From assembly GCF_008710745.1 (NCBI RefSeq), contig NZ_VYSA01000005.1:124001-188000 (forward strand): a stretch of DNA of 64,000 nucleotides, read 5' to 3'. The stretch is from Microbacterium rhizomatis. Its GTDB lineage: Bacteria; Actinomycetota; Actinomycetes; Actinomycetales; Microbacteriaceae. This document shows, piece by piece, positions 63,716 to 64,000 of this stretch (position 1 is the first letter of the stretch; every line of letters begins with the position of its first letter). The notes beneath the pieces were generated by a model. That model saw nothing but the letters and a program-made list of their open reading frames with translations. It made no database searches and was not told where the DNA came from. A program made the translations under genes and the position numbers.

Positions 63716-63770
63716 CATATGTGGTGCATAAGTGGCTCAGAACCGGCACATGAGAGGCGTCCTTAGCGTG
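63716..63770 (+). promoter_or_regulatory. Promoter of the ABC permease gene with paired CATA boxes
   Basis: CATA at 63716 and 63727 (11-bp period) precede TTAGCGTG (63763-63770) by the same 36 bp (from the second CATA) as in the flavin operon promoter. GAACCG lies at 63740. TAGCGT is the probable -10. Confidence 0.5.
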
Positions 63771-63809
63771 TCGATGACGGTCGGCCCTCTGCCGCCGAAA
63801 AGGGGACAC

Positions 63810-64000
63810 ATGTACTGGACATATCTCCGGCGCGAACTCGCCGGACGCAAGCGGCAGACGGCGATCGTGGCCGTCGGGCTCGCCATCGCGATCGCTCTCG
63901 TGATCATCGTGAACTCGCTCGCCGCCGGCGTGCGCGACGCGCAGGCTCAGACCCTCGAATCGGTCTACGGCGTGGGCACCGACCTCACGGTCACGGGCGC
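63810..64000 (+). CDS. ABC transporter permease (FtsX/MacB-like), 5' part only
   Basis: The gene runs off the window; 63 codons are visible. ATG at 63810 follows GGGGA. The N-terminus YWTYLRRELAGRKRQTAI is basic and leads into one membrane helix (VAVGLAIAIALVIIVNSL). A polar extracytoplasmic region beginning VRDAQAQTLESVYGVGTDLT follows. This is the standard start of MacB/FtsX-type permeases, which act in mechanotransmission or export of peptides and lipoproteins. It is divergent from the two-component system and shares its CATA-box motif, so it is a likely target. Confidence 0.8.
   Translation, partial: MYWTYLRRELAGRKRQTAIVAVGLAIAIALVIIVNSLAAGVRDAQAQTLESVYGVGTDLTVTG

Overview
The window reads as chromosomal DNA of a high-GC Gram-positive actinobacterium. 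The likely family is Microbacteriaceae, probably Microbacterium or a close relative. The clues are very high GC, many GTG starts, many 4-nt ATGA/GTGA gene overlaps, several putative leaderless starts (a -10-like hexamer about 7 nt before the start codon), a HAIR-type HspR operator, protein-O-mannosyltransferase, DUF6510/DUF3817 proteins, and gene order recalling the mycobacterial pmt-rsmI-metG-tatD-ksgA-ispE-glmU-prs region. This placement is inference from family knowledge, not from a database search.

Left part (1-12.5 kb): the end of a MarR-like regulator and a DUF3817 membrane protein; a minus-strand trio of molybdopterin oxidoreductase, ferredoxin-reductase-like flavoprotein and DUF6510 zinc-ribbon protein; an NhaA antiporter fused to a DsbA-like thioredoxin domain; a ClpC-like unfoldase under a HAIR element; an RsmC/RlmG-type rRNA methyltransferase; two luciferase-like (LLM) oxidoreductases; an ATP-dependent DNA ligase; and two paralogous DoxX-like membrane proteins.

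12.5-27.2 kb, all on the minus strand: a ROK regulator and two consecutive sugar ABC importers of xylose/fructose/ChvE type, each with lipoprotein, single-domain ATPase and permease. Then come a NYN-OST-HTH putative RNase, a Gfo/Idh/MocA oxidoreductase and the long helicase HrpA. Upstream of hrpA lies a striking non-coding array of ten 16-bp mini-palindromes at 46/43-bp spacing.

27.8-47.3 kb: an ArsR-type regulator, pmt, a 1680-residue secreted RHS/YD-repeat protein with an unrecognised, compositionally different C-terminal tip inserted between pmt and rsmI, then rsmI, metG, tatD, a phosphoglycerate-mutase-like phosphatase, a sugar porter, rsmA, a metallophosphoesterase with a structured leader, a Stealth capsule-type phosphotransferase, an aldo/keto reductase, ispE and a DUF427 protein.

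47.4-64 kb: an OpuC-type osmoprotectant importer; an ABC-F ATPase; a MarR regulator; tRNA-Gln(UUG) lying one base before glmU; prs; an extracytoplasmic flavin electron-transfer operon (FMN-binding lipoprotein, ApbE, NqrB/RnfD-FNR fusion, small membrane protein); glutamate decarboxylase; and a two-component system divergent from an ABC permease that runs off the end. The flavin operon and the ABC permease share the same promoter layout (CATA-N7-CATA-N32-TTAGCGTG), and CATA repeats also precede the response regulator gene, so the two-component system may control all three.
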